Shown one piece after another: positions 26,307 to 35,429 of a DNA stretch of 56,831 bases. Where the stretch lies: assembly GCA_947474495.1 (NCBI GenBank), contig CANJIM010000008.1, forward strand, positions 1-56,831, written 5' to 3'. Positions within the stretch are counted from its first letter, which is position 1, and each line of letters starts with the position of its first letter. The DNA comes from Rhodospirillaceae bacterium. Its GTDB lineage: Bacteria > Pseudomonadota > Alphaproteobacteria > SMXQ01. The notes beneath the pieces are model-generated. The model had not been told where the DNA came from, did no database searches, and saw only the letters and a list, made by a program, of their open reading frames with translations. The translations under genes and the position numbers were made by a program.

Positions 26307-29300
26307 TTCTGCGCCTCGATCGGGGCTTTCGGCGGCGGCGCTTCGCGCTCGGCCGGATCGGCGCCCGGCGCCGGCATGTCGCTCTCGAAAATGCCGAACA
26401 AGCCGCGCAAGAAGCCTGGCGTCAAGGTGGCCAGCGGATTGACCGACACGTCGGGATCGGCAAGCTTGCCGGTCATGCGATAGGTCGCGGCGAACACGCC
26501 CGAGCCGTCGCCGCCAGTCAATAAGCGGCCGAGAAGCGGGATATTGCCCAGCACCGAATTGATCGTGTAGGCCGGCACCACGGTGCCGCGCAGCGCCAGC
26601 GTGTCATCGCGGAAACTCACCCAACCCTCGGCGGTGAAGCCGAGCGACGGCCCGTTCATCTTTGTCGCCTTGGTCACCAGCACGTCGTCCTTCAGAACGA
26701 AGGGCGCATCGAAGCGGTCGAAGCTGATGCCGTCGCCGCGCAGGATGTTGAGGATGCCGGTGAGCGAGGCGACCGACAGCAGCTTGGCGAGGCCGGGCGC
26801 GTTGATCAGATGGAAATTCTCGATCTGCGCGTGGCCGGTGAGCGGCGGATCGCCTTTGGCCGCCTGCGAATCGTCGTAACGCCCTTCAATGCTCAGCTTG
26901 CCGCCGACGAAGTCCTCGCTCACGTCGAGCGCCTTGAGCACGCTGCCGGCATCATCCGATTGCACGACGACGCGTCGGTTGGCGCCATCGGGCAGCAAGC
27001 GAAAGGTGAAACTCTTGCCAGGCGCCGGATAGCCGTCGACGGCGATATTGCGCCAGAGCTTGCCCTCGCGGCGCAGGGTGCCATTGGCGGCGCTCAACCC
27101 TCCGCCATTGCCGAGCCGCAGCGTATCGACTGCCAACGTGATCGATAGCGGCGGCGGCTCCTCCACCGGCAGGGCATTCGGGTCCGCTGCCTCTTCGCCC
27201 TTGAGCGTGAAGAATGGCTCGACGTCGAGCGTCTTGCCCTTGAGCGCGACATCAAAACCGCCGGCCGAATGCAAGACGACATCCGCCGTCAGATCGCTGT
27301 TGCCGTAAATCATGCGATCAAGGCGCACCGATGCCAACTTGCCGTCACCAGAAAACTTCGCCGACCCTGCGGCGCGCAAGTCGGCCGCATCAACGGCAAA
27401 GGAACGGATCGCCGTCAGTTTCTCTCCGGCGAGCGCGATATCGGCCTTGAATGTGCCTGGCACGCCGGCGACCTTGCTCCAGCCGATCGGCGACAGCGCC
27501 AGAACGACGCTTGCCAAATCGCCAGTCACCGCCAGGCTTTTGACCTTCTGCGGCGTTTCGGTCAAGGTCGCGTGGACGCCGACCGGGCCGGTGACCATGT
27601 CGCCGAATTCGAGACCGATGGCTGTACGCGCCGCATCGTCGAGATCGGCCTGCACCACCAGTTTGCGCTGTACGTCACGCGCGTTGAAAGTCTCATTCCA
27701 CGTGATCGTCGCCGGTGTGCCGCCGAGCTTGGCAGTACCGGTCACATCCATGCCCTTGCCGTCGAGTTGCAAGTTGAACGCGCCCTCGGTCAAATCCTGG
27801 CCAAGCGCGATTTGCGGTAAAGAAAGGTCCCGCGATGTCGCCGAGGCTGCAATCTCGACCTGCTTGAACGTCAAGCTGTGGAGCAACGGCAGCCGGATCG
27901 CGAGACGCACCGCCGCATTGCCGCCCGCATCGCGCGGGTTGACGCCAAGCTCCTTGGCATAACCGAGACGCGGCCGATCGAGAATTTCGAGAATTTGCCG
28001 CATACCGCCGCGCGCCGTCGCCTCGACTGCGATGCGTTCGTTGTCGCCGTCCAAGCCGAGGATGTCGACCTTGCCCGAATCGAGCTGCACGCCGTTCGTT
28101 TCGCCGCCGGTCACCGCAAAACTCAAACCAGAGAGTCCGACCGTCGCGGTACCGCGCCCCTTGGTCAGAATCGGCAGCGGCTCAAAGTAACGCAGAGCGA
28201 TATCGGTATAATTGAAGGTGCCGACTAGACTATCGGGCTTAAAACTCTCGATGCCCTCTTCACCGGCGGCGCCGCTCAGCGTCACCCGCGCCTGACCGAC
28301 GCGGCCCTCGATCATGTTCGCCATGACCCATTCGCGACCGTTTTTCGCGACGTCAGGCGACCAATAGCGCTTGAGATCGGCGAGCGGCAGCGCCTTCAAC
28401 GCCACGTCCGCGTTAAGCTTGAACGCGCCGCCGACAATGCCGGGCTGCTCACCGTCGGCCGTGAGTCGCGCGTCAATGACCGTTCCCTGCTCTTCCGGTC
28501 CGATCGCCAGTGTGAACTGATCGAGATCGGCGACGGAAAGATTGTCCGTAAAGGTGCCGCGCAGCACGAGCGATCGCACCGACATGCCGGGCCCTTGCGG
28601 TTCCCAGGGCAGGTCGATACTGCCGGCGCCGCCGACGATGTCGATCTCGGCACGGCTGATAGTGCCGTCGAGATCGGCGTTGATGCGAAGGCTACCGCTG
28701 ATCGGCAGCTTCGCGCCGGCCAACGGCGCGAGCAAGGGGACCCGCGCGGCGAACAGCGACGGCGCGATTTCCTTGAGCTCGAGCTTGGCCGCGATATTCC
28801 CGCGATCGATATCGTAGGTTCCATCGATGGCGAAATTGGCCGTCTCGCCGCCCATATCGAGGCCGAAGCTGCCGCGCAGGCGAATATTCGCGGCGCCCCG
28901 CAAGGCCACGAAGGTTGCCGACGGCGCCCGCCAAGTGAGGTCAAGTTTGCGGTCCACCAGGGTGATGTCCGCATCAAGGAGCGTAAAGCTCGTCAGATAG
29001 CCAAGATTGGCATGCGGATCAGGTGGCGCCAGAATATCCTTGACGATTTTGCTGAAGACATCGGCGCCGCCCTGTCCCAAAGCCTCCTGCTCCGGCGTGG
29101 TGGCGACGTCCGGCATAGCCTCGGTCAACTGGATCTCGCCATCGGCATCGCGTGTCAAGACCAAGTGCAGCCCGACGACCTCCAAGCTGGTCGGCTCGAG
29201 ACGCCCCCGCAGCAGCGCCCGCGCGCTCAGTCCTACGGTGAGTTCCGGCAACTGAGCTTTCACCTGGCCGTTGGCATCGGCGATGCGCACGCCCACGGCG

Positions 29301-29527
29301 CGCAATTGCAAGGCGCGGCCGCGGCCGTCCCAGGTCAGAATCGTATCTTGCAGTTCGACTGAGAGCGAGCCGTCGTCGGGTTCTAGCGCCTGAACGATAT
29401 AAGGCGTGAAGAAGCTGACCGACACGGGCCCGCTGGCTAAGCGGATCGTCAGGAAAACGCCGAGAATGGCCATCCCGGCCGCGAGCAGGGCGATGGCCTC
29501 GAGCAGAAACTTAGCGGTGCGACGCAT
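26303..29527 (-). CDS. AsmA/YhdP-like envelope protein (DUF3971, AsmA-like C-terminal)
   Basis: A 1074-residue protein with one N-terminal membrane anchor (about residues 7-30, [19 protein letters not shown]) and a very long beta-rich periplasmic body. The C-terminal part (about 830-1030) contains the AsmA-2-type region with [19 protein letters not shown] and [20 protein letters not shown]. AsmA-family proteins form hydrophobic grooves thought to carry phospholipids from the inner to the outer membrane. It ends with a Pro/Ala-rich stretch. It is divergent from glnE. Confidence 0.88.
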   Translation of the reverse strand: MRRTAKFLLEAIALLAAGMAILGVFLTIRLASGPVSVSFFTPYIVQALEPDDGSLSVELQDTILTWDGRGRALQLRAVGVRIADANGQVKAQLPELTVGLSARALLRGRLEPTSLEVVGLHLVLTRDADGEIQLTEAMPDVATTPEQEALGQGGADVFSKIVKDILAPPDPHANLGYLTSFTLLDADITLVDRKLDLTWRAPSATFVALRGAANIRLRGSFGLDMGGETANFAIDGTYDIDRGNIAAKLELKEIAPSLFAARVPLLAPLAGAKLPISGSLRINADLDGTISRAEIDIVGGAGSIDLPWEPQGPGMSVRSLVLRGTFTDNLSVADLDQFTLAIGPEEQGTVIDARLTADGEQPGIVGGAFKLNADVALKALPLADLKRYWSPDVAKNGREWVMANMIEGRVGQARVTLSGAAGEEGIESFKPDSLVGTFNYTDIALRYFEPLPILTKGRGTATVGLSGLSFAVTGGETNGVQLDSGKVDILGLDGDNERIAVEATARGGMRQILEILDRPRLGYAKELGVNPRDAGGNAAVRLAIRLPLLHSLTFKQVEIAASATSRDLSLPQIALGQDLTEGAFNLQLDGKGMDVTGTAKLGGTPATITWNETFNARDVQRKLVVQADLDDAARTAIGLEFGDMVTGPVGVHATLTETPQKVKSLAVTGDLASVVLALSPIGWSKVAGVPGTFKADIALAGEKLTAIRSFAVDAADLRAAGSAKFSGDGKLASVRLDRMIYGNSDLTADVVLHSAGGFDVALKGKTLDVEPFFTLKGEEAADPNALPVEEPPPLSITLAVDTLRLGNGGGLSAANGTLRREGKLWRNIAVDGYPAPGKSFTFRLLPDGANRRVVVQSDDAGSVLKALDVSEDFVGGKLSIEGRYDDSQAAKGDPPLTGHAQIENFHLINAPGLAKLLSVASLTGILNILRGDGISFDRFDAPFVLKDDVLVTKATKMNGPSLGFTAEGWVSFRDDTLALRGTVVPAYTINSVLGNIPLLGRLLTGGDGSGVFAATYRMTGKLADPDVSVNPLATLTPGFLRGLFGIFESDMPAPGADPAEREAPPPKAPIEAQN

Positions 29528-29653
29528 CGTGAAGAAGGGGCTTCCCTGAGCCTAGAGGTGATCGGCCGGTACGTTGAGATAGGCGGTCATATGGGCCCGC
29601 CTTGACCCTGCGGGAAACTTACCGCAGTCTGCGCCAAATTGCGGCGACAGGAA

Positions 29654-32600
29654 ATGGAACAGTTGGCTTTTTTACCCGATCCCGCTTCCTTGCCGCAGGC
29701 TGCCGACAATCAGGCTGCCGCCCGCGGACGCAATCAACTGCGCGACGCCGTGGCGCCTAGTGGCGATGGGGCCGAAGATGCCTCCCTCAAAAGCTTTGTC
29801 GACGATCTTATCGCAAATCCGTCCGGCGCCGCGCTCTGCGATGCGCTATTCGGCAATAGCCCCTTTCTGACCCAAGCGATTCTCGCCGATCCGGACGATT
29901 TTCGTCGCCTGCTCGCCGAGGGCCCCGACACGCGCTGCGCAGCCGCCCTTGCCGATGCCACCGCCGCGGCGAACGGCAGCGCCGACGAGCTCATGGCGGC
30001 CTTACGCCGCGCCAAACGCCGTAGCGCCCTCGCCATCGCCGTCGCCGACATTGCAGGAACTTGGCCGCTGGAACGCGTCACCGGCGCCCTCAGCGAGTTG
30101 GCCGAACGAACGCTGTCGCTCGCCGTCAGCCATCTCCTGCGAAACGCCGCCGCGCGCGGTGAAATTGGGCTGAAGAACCCCGACGCGCCTGAACAAGGCT
30201 CGGGCTTCACGGTGCTCGGCCTCGGCAAGCTCGGTGCGCGCGAACTGAATTATTCGAGCGACGTCGATCTTTTCGTGCTGTTCGACGAGGAGACGATGGA
30301 CTATCGCGGCACGCAAAGCCCGCAGCAGTTTGCCGTCAAGCTCGCGCGCGACATGGTGCGTATGATGGAAGAGCGCACGCAGCATGGCTACGTGTTCCGC
30401 ACCGATCTGCGCCTGCGCCCCGATCCCGGCGCGACGCCGCTTGCCGTCTCCATGCTCGCCGCCGAAATTTATTACGAGAGCATGGGCCAGAACTGGGAAC
30501 GCGCCGCCATGATCAAGGCCCGCACCGTGGCAGGCGACCGCGCTGTGGGTGACGCCTTCATCGCCAGCCTGCGCCCCTTCATTTGGCGCAAAAATCTCGA
30601 CTTTGCGGCGATCCAGGACATTCATTCGATCAAACGCCAGATCAATGCCCATCGCGGCGGCGAGAAAATCGCGGTCGCCGGTCACAACGTGAAGCTCGGA
30701 CGCGGCGGCATCCGCGAGATCGAGTTCTTCGCGCAGACGCAGCAGCTTATCTGGGGTGGCCGCGATCCGCGCCTGCGCGCGCGCCCGACTTGCGAGACAC
30801 TCGACGGTCTCGTCGCCGTCGGCCGCGTGCAGCCGGCAGCGGCGGAAGAGTTGAAGGACTCCTACGTCTTCCTCCGCCGCGTCGAACACCGCCTGCAAAT
30901 GATCGAGGATCACCAGACCCATACCCTGCCCGAGAATGACGAGGCCTTGCGCCATGTCGCCGTCTTCCTCGGCTACGACGGCACGGAGGCTTTCGCCGCC
31001 GACCTGACCCGGCATCTCACGCGCGTCGAGAAGCATTACGGCGAGTTGTTCGAAGAGGCCCCCGACCTGTCAGGCGACACCGGCGGCAGCCTCGTCTTCA
31101 CCGGCACCGAGGACGACCCAGACACTTTAAAAACCCTCGCCGAGATGGGATTCAAGGACGGCTCGGCCATCTCTACCGTGGTGCGCGCCTGGCATCACGG
31201 GCGCTACCGGGCGACGCGCAGCGCCCGCGCCCGCGAGTTGCTCACCGAATTGATGCCGCGCCTGCTCGGCGCGCTCGGCAAAACCGCCAATCCGGATGCC
31301 GCATTTCTCCATTTCGACGAATTTCTCAAAAATCTGCCCGCTGGGGTCCAGCTCTTCTCGCTGTTCCATGCCAATCCGAACCTACTCGGGCTGCTGGCCG
31401 AGATCATGGGGAGCGCGCCGCGTCTTGCCGCCTATCTCAGCGGCAATCCCTCCTTGCTCGATGGCGTTCTGACCGAAGGATTCGAGGACGCCATTCCCGG
31501 CATCGAAGCCCTGACCGCCGATCTCGATTCGCGGCTGGAACAAGCCCGCGATTTCGAGGACGTGCTGGAGATTTCCCGGCGCTTCGCCAATGACAACAAA
31601 TTCCGGGTCGGCGTGCAGACCTTGCGCGCCCGCATCGATGCCGACATCCAGGGCGCCGCGCTCGCCGACATCGCCGATACGCTCATCGCCCGGCTTTACC
31701 GCGAGGTGTCGCGCGATTTCGCCCGCGTCCACGGCACGCTGCCCGGCGGCGAGATGGCGGTGATCGCCATGGGTAAGCTCGGCGGCCGGGCCTTGGCGGA
31801 AAACTCCGACCTCGACCTCGTCTTCGTTTACGAAGCGTCCGACATGGAAGCACGCTCCACCGGCGACAAACCGCTCGGCGCCAGCCTCTATTACCTGCGG
31901 CTCGGCCAGCGGCTGCTCAGCGCCCTGTCGGTGCCCACGTCTGAGGGCAAACTTTACGAGGTCGACATGCGCCTGCGGCCATCGGGCACATCCGGCCCGC
32001 TCGCCACCAGCCTGACGGCGTTCTCGCAATATCACGCCGAGGCGGCCTGGACCTGGGAACAGATGGCTCTGACGCGCGCTCGGCTTATCGGGGGCGAGCC
32101 GGCTTTGCGCCAGCGTCTTGAGCGCGAAATCCGCGACATCCTGACCCGGCCGCGCGATCCCGAACGGCTGCTGACCGACGTCGACGATATGCGCCAACGC
32201 CTGCACCGCGCTCGCCCCGCCGCCTCGATCTGGGACGTGAAGGACCGTCGCGGCGGACTGATCGACGTCGAATTTACCGCGCAATATCTCCAATTGCGTC
32301 ACGGCCATGACCGCCCCGAGGTCTTGTCCGTTTCGACCGGCGCCGCCCTCGCCTTCGCGGCGCAGATCGGCGCGCTGGGTCCGGCGCAGGCCGAGATTCT
32401 CATCCAAGCCGACAAACTGTGGCGCACCATCCTCGGCATGCTGCGCCTGACCGTCGCCGGCAACTTCATCGAAATTCAGGCGCCTGCCGGATTGAAGGCG
32501 GCGCTCGCCGCGGCCGCCGGCGCGGCGGATTTCGACGCGCTCAAGCGACGGATGGCCGAGACGGCGACAAATGTTCAGGCTATCTTTCGCGACGTCATTG

Positions 32601-32665
32601 AAGATCCGGCGCAGCGGGCCCTAGGCGTGCCGCCGCGAGCACCGGAAACAGACAGCTTCTCTTAA
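29654..32665 (+). CDS. glnE: bifunctional glutamine synthetase adenylyltransferase/adenylyl-removing enzyme
   Basis: GlnE adds or removes AMP on glutamine synthetase in response to PII, setting nitrogen assimilation. The 1003-residue protein carries two nucleotidyltransferase domains. The removase half has LGLGKLGARELNYSSDVDL and the transferase half MGKLGGRALAENSDLDLVF, each with its metal-binding Asp pair. Helical linker regions lie between and after. An ATG at 29654 is used as start; a TTG 15 nt upstream in the same frame is an alternative, and neither has a well-spaced ribosome site. Confidence 0.95.
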   Translation: MEQLAFLPDPASLPQAADNQAAARGRNQLRDAVAPSGDGAEDASLKSFVDDLIANPSGAALCDALFGNSPFLTQAILADPDDFRRLLAEGPDTRCAAALADATAAANGSADELMAALRRAKRRSALAIAVADIAGTWPLERVTGALSELAERTLSLAVSHLLRNAAARGEIGLKNPDAPEQGSGFTVLGLGKLGARELNYSSDVDLFVLFDEETMDYRGTQSPQQFAVKLARDMVRMMEERTQHGYVFRTDLRLRPDPGATPLAVSMLAAEIYYESMGQNWERAAMIKARTVAGDRAVGDAFIASLRPFIWRKNLDFAAIQDIHSIKRQINAHRGGEKIAVAGHNVKLGRGGIREIEFFAQTQQLIWGGRDPRLRARPTCETLDGLVAVGRVQPAAAEELKDSYVFLRRVEHRLQMIEDHQTHTLPENDEALRHVAVFLGYDGTEAFAADLTRHLTRVEKHYGELFEEAPDLSGDTGGSLVFTGTEDDPDTLKTLAEMGFKDGSAISTVVRAWHHGRYRATRSARARELLTELMPRLLGALGKTANPDAAFLHFDEFLKNLPAGVQLFSLFHANPNLLGLLAEIMGSAPRLAAYLSGNPSLLDGVLTEGFEDAIPGIEALTADLDSRLEQARDFEDVLEISRRFANDNKFRVGVQTLRARIDADIQGAALADIADTLIARLYREVSRDFARVHGTLPGGEMAVIAMGKLGGRALAENSDLDLVFVYEASDMEARSTGDKPLGASLYYLRLGQRLLSALSVPTSEGKLYEVDMRLRPSGTSGPLATSLTAFSQYHAEAAWTWEQMALTRARLIGGEPALRQRLEREIRDILTRPRDPERLLTDVDDMRQRLHRARPAASIWDVKDRRGGLIDVEFTAQYLQLRHGHDRPEVLSVSTGAALAFAAQIGALGPAQAEILIQADKLWRTILGMLRLTVAGNFIEIQAPAGLKAALAAAAGAADFDALKRRMAETATNVQAIFRDVIEDPAQRALGVPPRAPETDSFS

Positions 32666-32697
32666 ATACCGCAACACACTTACAAGGAGATCTCCTC

Positions 32698-33444
32698 ATG
32701 GCTTTGCAGGTTGGCGACACCGCCCCCGACTTTGAAATGCCCACGGACGACGGCAGCAGCATTTGGCTATCGGCCCTGCGCGGCAAGAAGGTCGTGCTGT
32801 ATTTCTATCCCAAGGACGACACGCCGGGCTGCACGGTCGAGGCCTGCTCGTTCCGCGACAATCTGCCGGACTTCAAGGGCATCAACGCCGAAATCATTGG
32901 CGTGTCGCGCGATGACGGCGCCAGCCACCAGCGCTTCCGCAACAAGTTCGGCTTGAACTTCACGCTCGCCTCCGACACCACGGGCAAGGTCACCGAGGAC
33001 TACGGCGTGTGGACCGAGAAGAGCATGTACGGCAAAACCTTCATGGGCATCCAGCGCGCCACCTTCCTGATCGACGAGAAGGGCAAGATCATGCACATCT
33101 TCCCGAAGGTCTCGGTCGATGGCCATACCGCCGAAGTGCTCGCCGCCCTGAAGGGCGAACTGCCGCTCGCTGCGCCGGCCGCTGCCAAGCCGGCCGCGAA
33201 GAAGAAGGCCAAGCCCGCCGCCAAACCTGCCGCCGCCAAGAAGCCCGCGAGCAAGAAGGCCACGCCGAAGAAGGCCGTGAAGAAAGCCCCGGCCAAGAAG
33301 AAGGCCGCGAAAAAGACGGTGAAGAAAACCGTGAAGAAGCTCGCGAAGAAGTCCGCCAAGAAGGCGTCGAAGAAAGTCGCGAAGAAAGCTGCCAAGAAGA
33401 CAGTCGGCAAGAAGGCCAAAAAGAAGGCCGCGAATAAGAAGTAA
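32698..33444 (+). CDS. bcp: Bcp/PrxQ peroxiredoxin with histone-H1-like lysine-rich tail
   Basis: A thiol peroxidase that reduces peroxides with thioredoxin. The peroxidatic Cys45 and resolving Cys50 sit in DTPGCTVEACSF, the 4-residue spacing of PrxQ, and the fold ends about residue 157. A further 90 residues follow, made almost only of Lys, Ala, Pro, Ser, Thr and Val. I count 40 Lys in residues 161-248 and no acidic residue (for example KKTVKKTVKKLAKK). Such tails resemble histone H1 or AlgP C termini and would bind DNA or other polyanions. AAGGAGA precedes the ATG. A strong terminator follows. Confidence 0.92.
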   Translation: MALQVGDTAPDFEMPTDDGSSIWLSALRGKKVVLYFYPKDDTPGCTVEACSFRDNLPDFKGINAEIIGVSRDDGASHQRFRNKFGLNFTLASDTTGKVTEDYGVWTEKSMYGKTFMGIQRATFLIDEKGKIMHIFPKVSVDGHTAEVLAALKGELPLAAPAAAKPAAKKKAKPAAKPAAAKKPASKKATPKKAVKKAPAKKKAAKKTVKKTVKKLAKKSAKKASKKVAKKAAKKTVGKKAKKKAANKK

Positions 33445-33467
33445 GCGCCGCGGCGCATCGACAAGGA

Positions 33468-33499
33468 AAAGGGCCGGGATCACTCCCGGCCCTTTTTTT
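33468..33499 (+). terminator. Rho-independent terminator after the peroxiredoxin gene
   Basis: Arms AAAGGGCCGGGA and TCCCGGCCCTTT with a TCAC loop, then a T run. A 28-nt copy with one loop change recurs at 34166-34193, on the other side of the next gene. Confidence 0.9.
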
Positions 33500-33513
33500 G
33501 CCTTAAACCCCAG

Positions 33514-33519
33514 TATAAT
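33514..33519 (+). promoter_or_regulatory. candidate -10 box for the orphan secreted protein
   Basis: A perfect TATAAT lies 37 bp before the ATG at 33556, just after the peroxiredoxin terminator. No good -35 hexamer is found at the right distance. The position fits an independent promoter for the inserted gene. Confidence 0.35.
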
Positions 33520-33555
33520 CTTTGTCAGGTGAGACGAACGACAAACCGGGGGGTT

Positions 33556-34161
33556 ATGCGCGCCGCAATTTTTTTAGCTTTAGCTATGTCCGCCGTTGCC
33601 TGGGCGCCAGCATCTTCTCAAGAGGAAGATGAGTGGAGACTAATTCTCGCCATACCCGGCGCCGTCGAGACCAGCCATACAGACATTTTCGGACATCGCG
33701 TTTACAACATCCATTTTCCGAGTGGCGTCCATTTTCAACGAGACGACTACCAACGACGCATCGTAGGCATAGATGAGAGTAAAAGTGGCCCTGTGCTATG
33801 CGCGCGTATGTTCATGATAGCGTCTATCTCTGCTCTTCAGCTTTGCCCAGTCAACAACAGAGATGCCTTGATGGCTGAATTGGATAGCGCTCTTGACCGC
33901 GTCGATGAGTTCATCGCTGCCAATGGGTGGAAGCCAACTTCAAAGGAACAAGAGCGCAAAAAGCGGATGGAGGAAATCAAGAGCACCATGAGTCCATGGG
34001 TTTCCGCCACTCCGGAACAGACCGAAATAATGTGCCGCGATCCGCAATCAATCGCTTTATTGATCAATCAAGCTAATCAATTGACAGTCGAAAACGTACG
34101 CGCATGGACCGACGGCCTCCTTTCCGTCCCTCGCCCACCCGTTAGTAACTGGTGTCTTTAA
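33556..34161 (+). CDS. small secreted protein of unknown function
   Basis: A 201-residue protein with a signal peptide (MRAAIFLALAMSAVAWAPA) and a mature part with several cysteines, ending PPVSNWCL. I recognise no domain. There is a mixed, charged helical middle (SKEQERKKRMEEIKSTM). The ATG at 33556 with CGGGGGG in front is preferred to a GTG at 33529. The reading frame is visibly less GC-rich than neighbouring genes, and it sits between two nearly identical hairpins. This suggests that it was gained as a unit. Confidence 0.7.
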   Translation: MRAAIFLALAMSAVAWAPASSQEEDEWRLILAIPGAVETSHTDIFGHRVYNIHFPSGVHFQRDDYQRRIVGIDESKSGPVLCARMFMIASISALQLCPVNNRDALMAELDSALDRVDEFIAANGWKPTSKEQERKKRMEEIKSTMSPWVSATPEQTEIMCRDPQSIALLINQANQLTVENVRAWTDGLLSVPRPPVSNWCL

Positions 34162-34197
34162 AAGCAAAGGGCCGGGATTACTCCCGGCCCTTTGCTT
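34162..34197. terminator. bidirectional terminator between the orphan gene and prfB
   Basis: Sixteen-base arms AAGCAAAGGGCCGGGA and complement around a TTAC loop. T residues follow on both strands. It starts at the stop codon of the orphan gene and lies about 20 bp past the prfB stop. Its core 28 nt match the hairpin at 33468-33495. Confidence 0.8.
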
Positions 34198-34219
34198 ATG
34201 CGCAGTCATACCGCGCCCG

Positions 34220-35357
34220 TCAGTCGATATCGGCGACAGCGCCCTTCTTGGGTTTCTCGCCGGTCACGCGCTGGGCCAAGGCCGCCTGCATGAAGGGATC
34301 GAGATCGCCATCGAGCACGCCGCCCGAGTTGCTGGTCTCGACGCCGGTGCGCAGGTCCTTCACCATCTGATAGGGCTGCAGCACGTAGGAGCGGATCTGG
34401 TGGCCCCAGCCGATGTCGGTCTTCTGGTCCTCGATCGCCTGGGCGGCCGCTTCGCGGATCGCCAATTCACGCTCGTAAAGACGCGCCTTCAGCATATCGA
34501 ACGCATAGGCGCGGTTGCGGTGCTGCGAGCGGTCGGTCTGGCAGGACACGACGATGTTGGTCGGCAGGTGGGTGATGCGGATCGCGCTATCGGTCTTGTT
34601 GATGTGCTGGCCGCCGGCGCCCGATGCGCGGTAGGTATCGATGCGCAGGTCCTTGTCGAGAATCTCGACCTCGATGCTGTCGTCGATCTCGGGATAGACA
34701 TAGATCGAGGAAAAGCTGGTATGGCGGCGGCCCGCCGAATCGTAGGGCGAGATACGCACCAAGCGGTGCACACCGGTCTCGGTCTTGAGCCAGCCGAAGG
34801 CGTTGGGGCCGATGATCTTGACGGTCGCGGACTTGAGCCCGGCTTCTTCGCCCTGGCTTTCTTCCATCCATTCGACCTTATAGCCGTGCTGCTCGGCCCA
34901 GCGCGTGTACATGCGCAGCAGAATCTCCGCCCAATCCTGCGACTCGGTGCCGCCGGCGCCGGCATGGACTTCGAGGAAGGCATTGTTGAGGTCGGCTTCG
35001 CCCGACAGCAGGCTTTCGAACTGGCGCTTTTTCGATTCGTCGCGCAACACGGTCAGGGCCGCCTGCACCTCGTCGAGCGTCGCCTGGTCGCCCTCGGCAT
35101 CGGCCATCTCGGCCAGCTCGACGTTGTCTTTATATTCCTGCTCTGTTTTGCGCACACCTTCGACCAGCGTCGAGAGCTGGGTGCGCTCGCGCATGATCTT
35201 CTGCGCGGCTTGGGCGTTGTTCCACAGAGCGGGGTCTTCGGCCTTGGCGTCAAGTTCGCTCAGGCGGCGTAGCGCGTTGTCCCAGTCAAAGATACCTCCT
35301 CAGCAGCGCAAGCGACTGCTGGGTCTCGGCGGTGAGTTTTTCGATCTCGGCGCGCAT
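34220..35357 (-). CDS. prfB: peptide chain release factor 2 (programmed +1 frameshift)
   Basis: RF2 ends translation at UGA and UAA. The first frame runs from the ATG at 35357 for 23 codons (MRAEIEKLTAETQQ...) to an in-frame UGA at 35288-35286. A +1 shift at CTT TGA C continues as DWDNALRRL through to 34220, giving 378 residues. An AGGAGG Shine-Dalgarno-like site lies at 35300-35295, 3 nt before the CTT, as in the classic autoregulatory site. The peptidyl-hydrolysis motif GGQ is in ASGAGGQHINKTD. The stop-recognition tripeptide reads SPY (ISPYDSAGRRHTSF) instead of SPF. A short AGGAC lies before the ATG. Confidence 0.95.
35285..35300 (-). promoter_or_regulatory. prfB programmed frameshift site
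   Basis: The minus strand reads AGGAGGTATCTTTGAC: a Shine-Dalgarno-like hexamer, the slippery CTT, the UGA stop and the following C. This matches the known RF2 autoregulation site almost letter for letter. When RF2 is scarce the ribosome pauses at UGA and shifts +1. Confidence 0.95.
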
Positions 35358-35429
35358 GGGATGTCCTAAAGCAACGCGAACGGCGGTTGCCGCGCGTTAT
35401 GGCGGAAAATGCCAGATCAGTAAAGGCGA

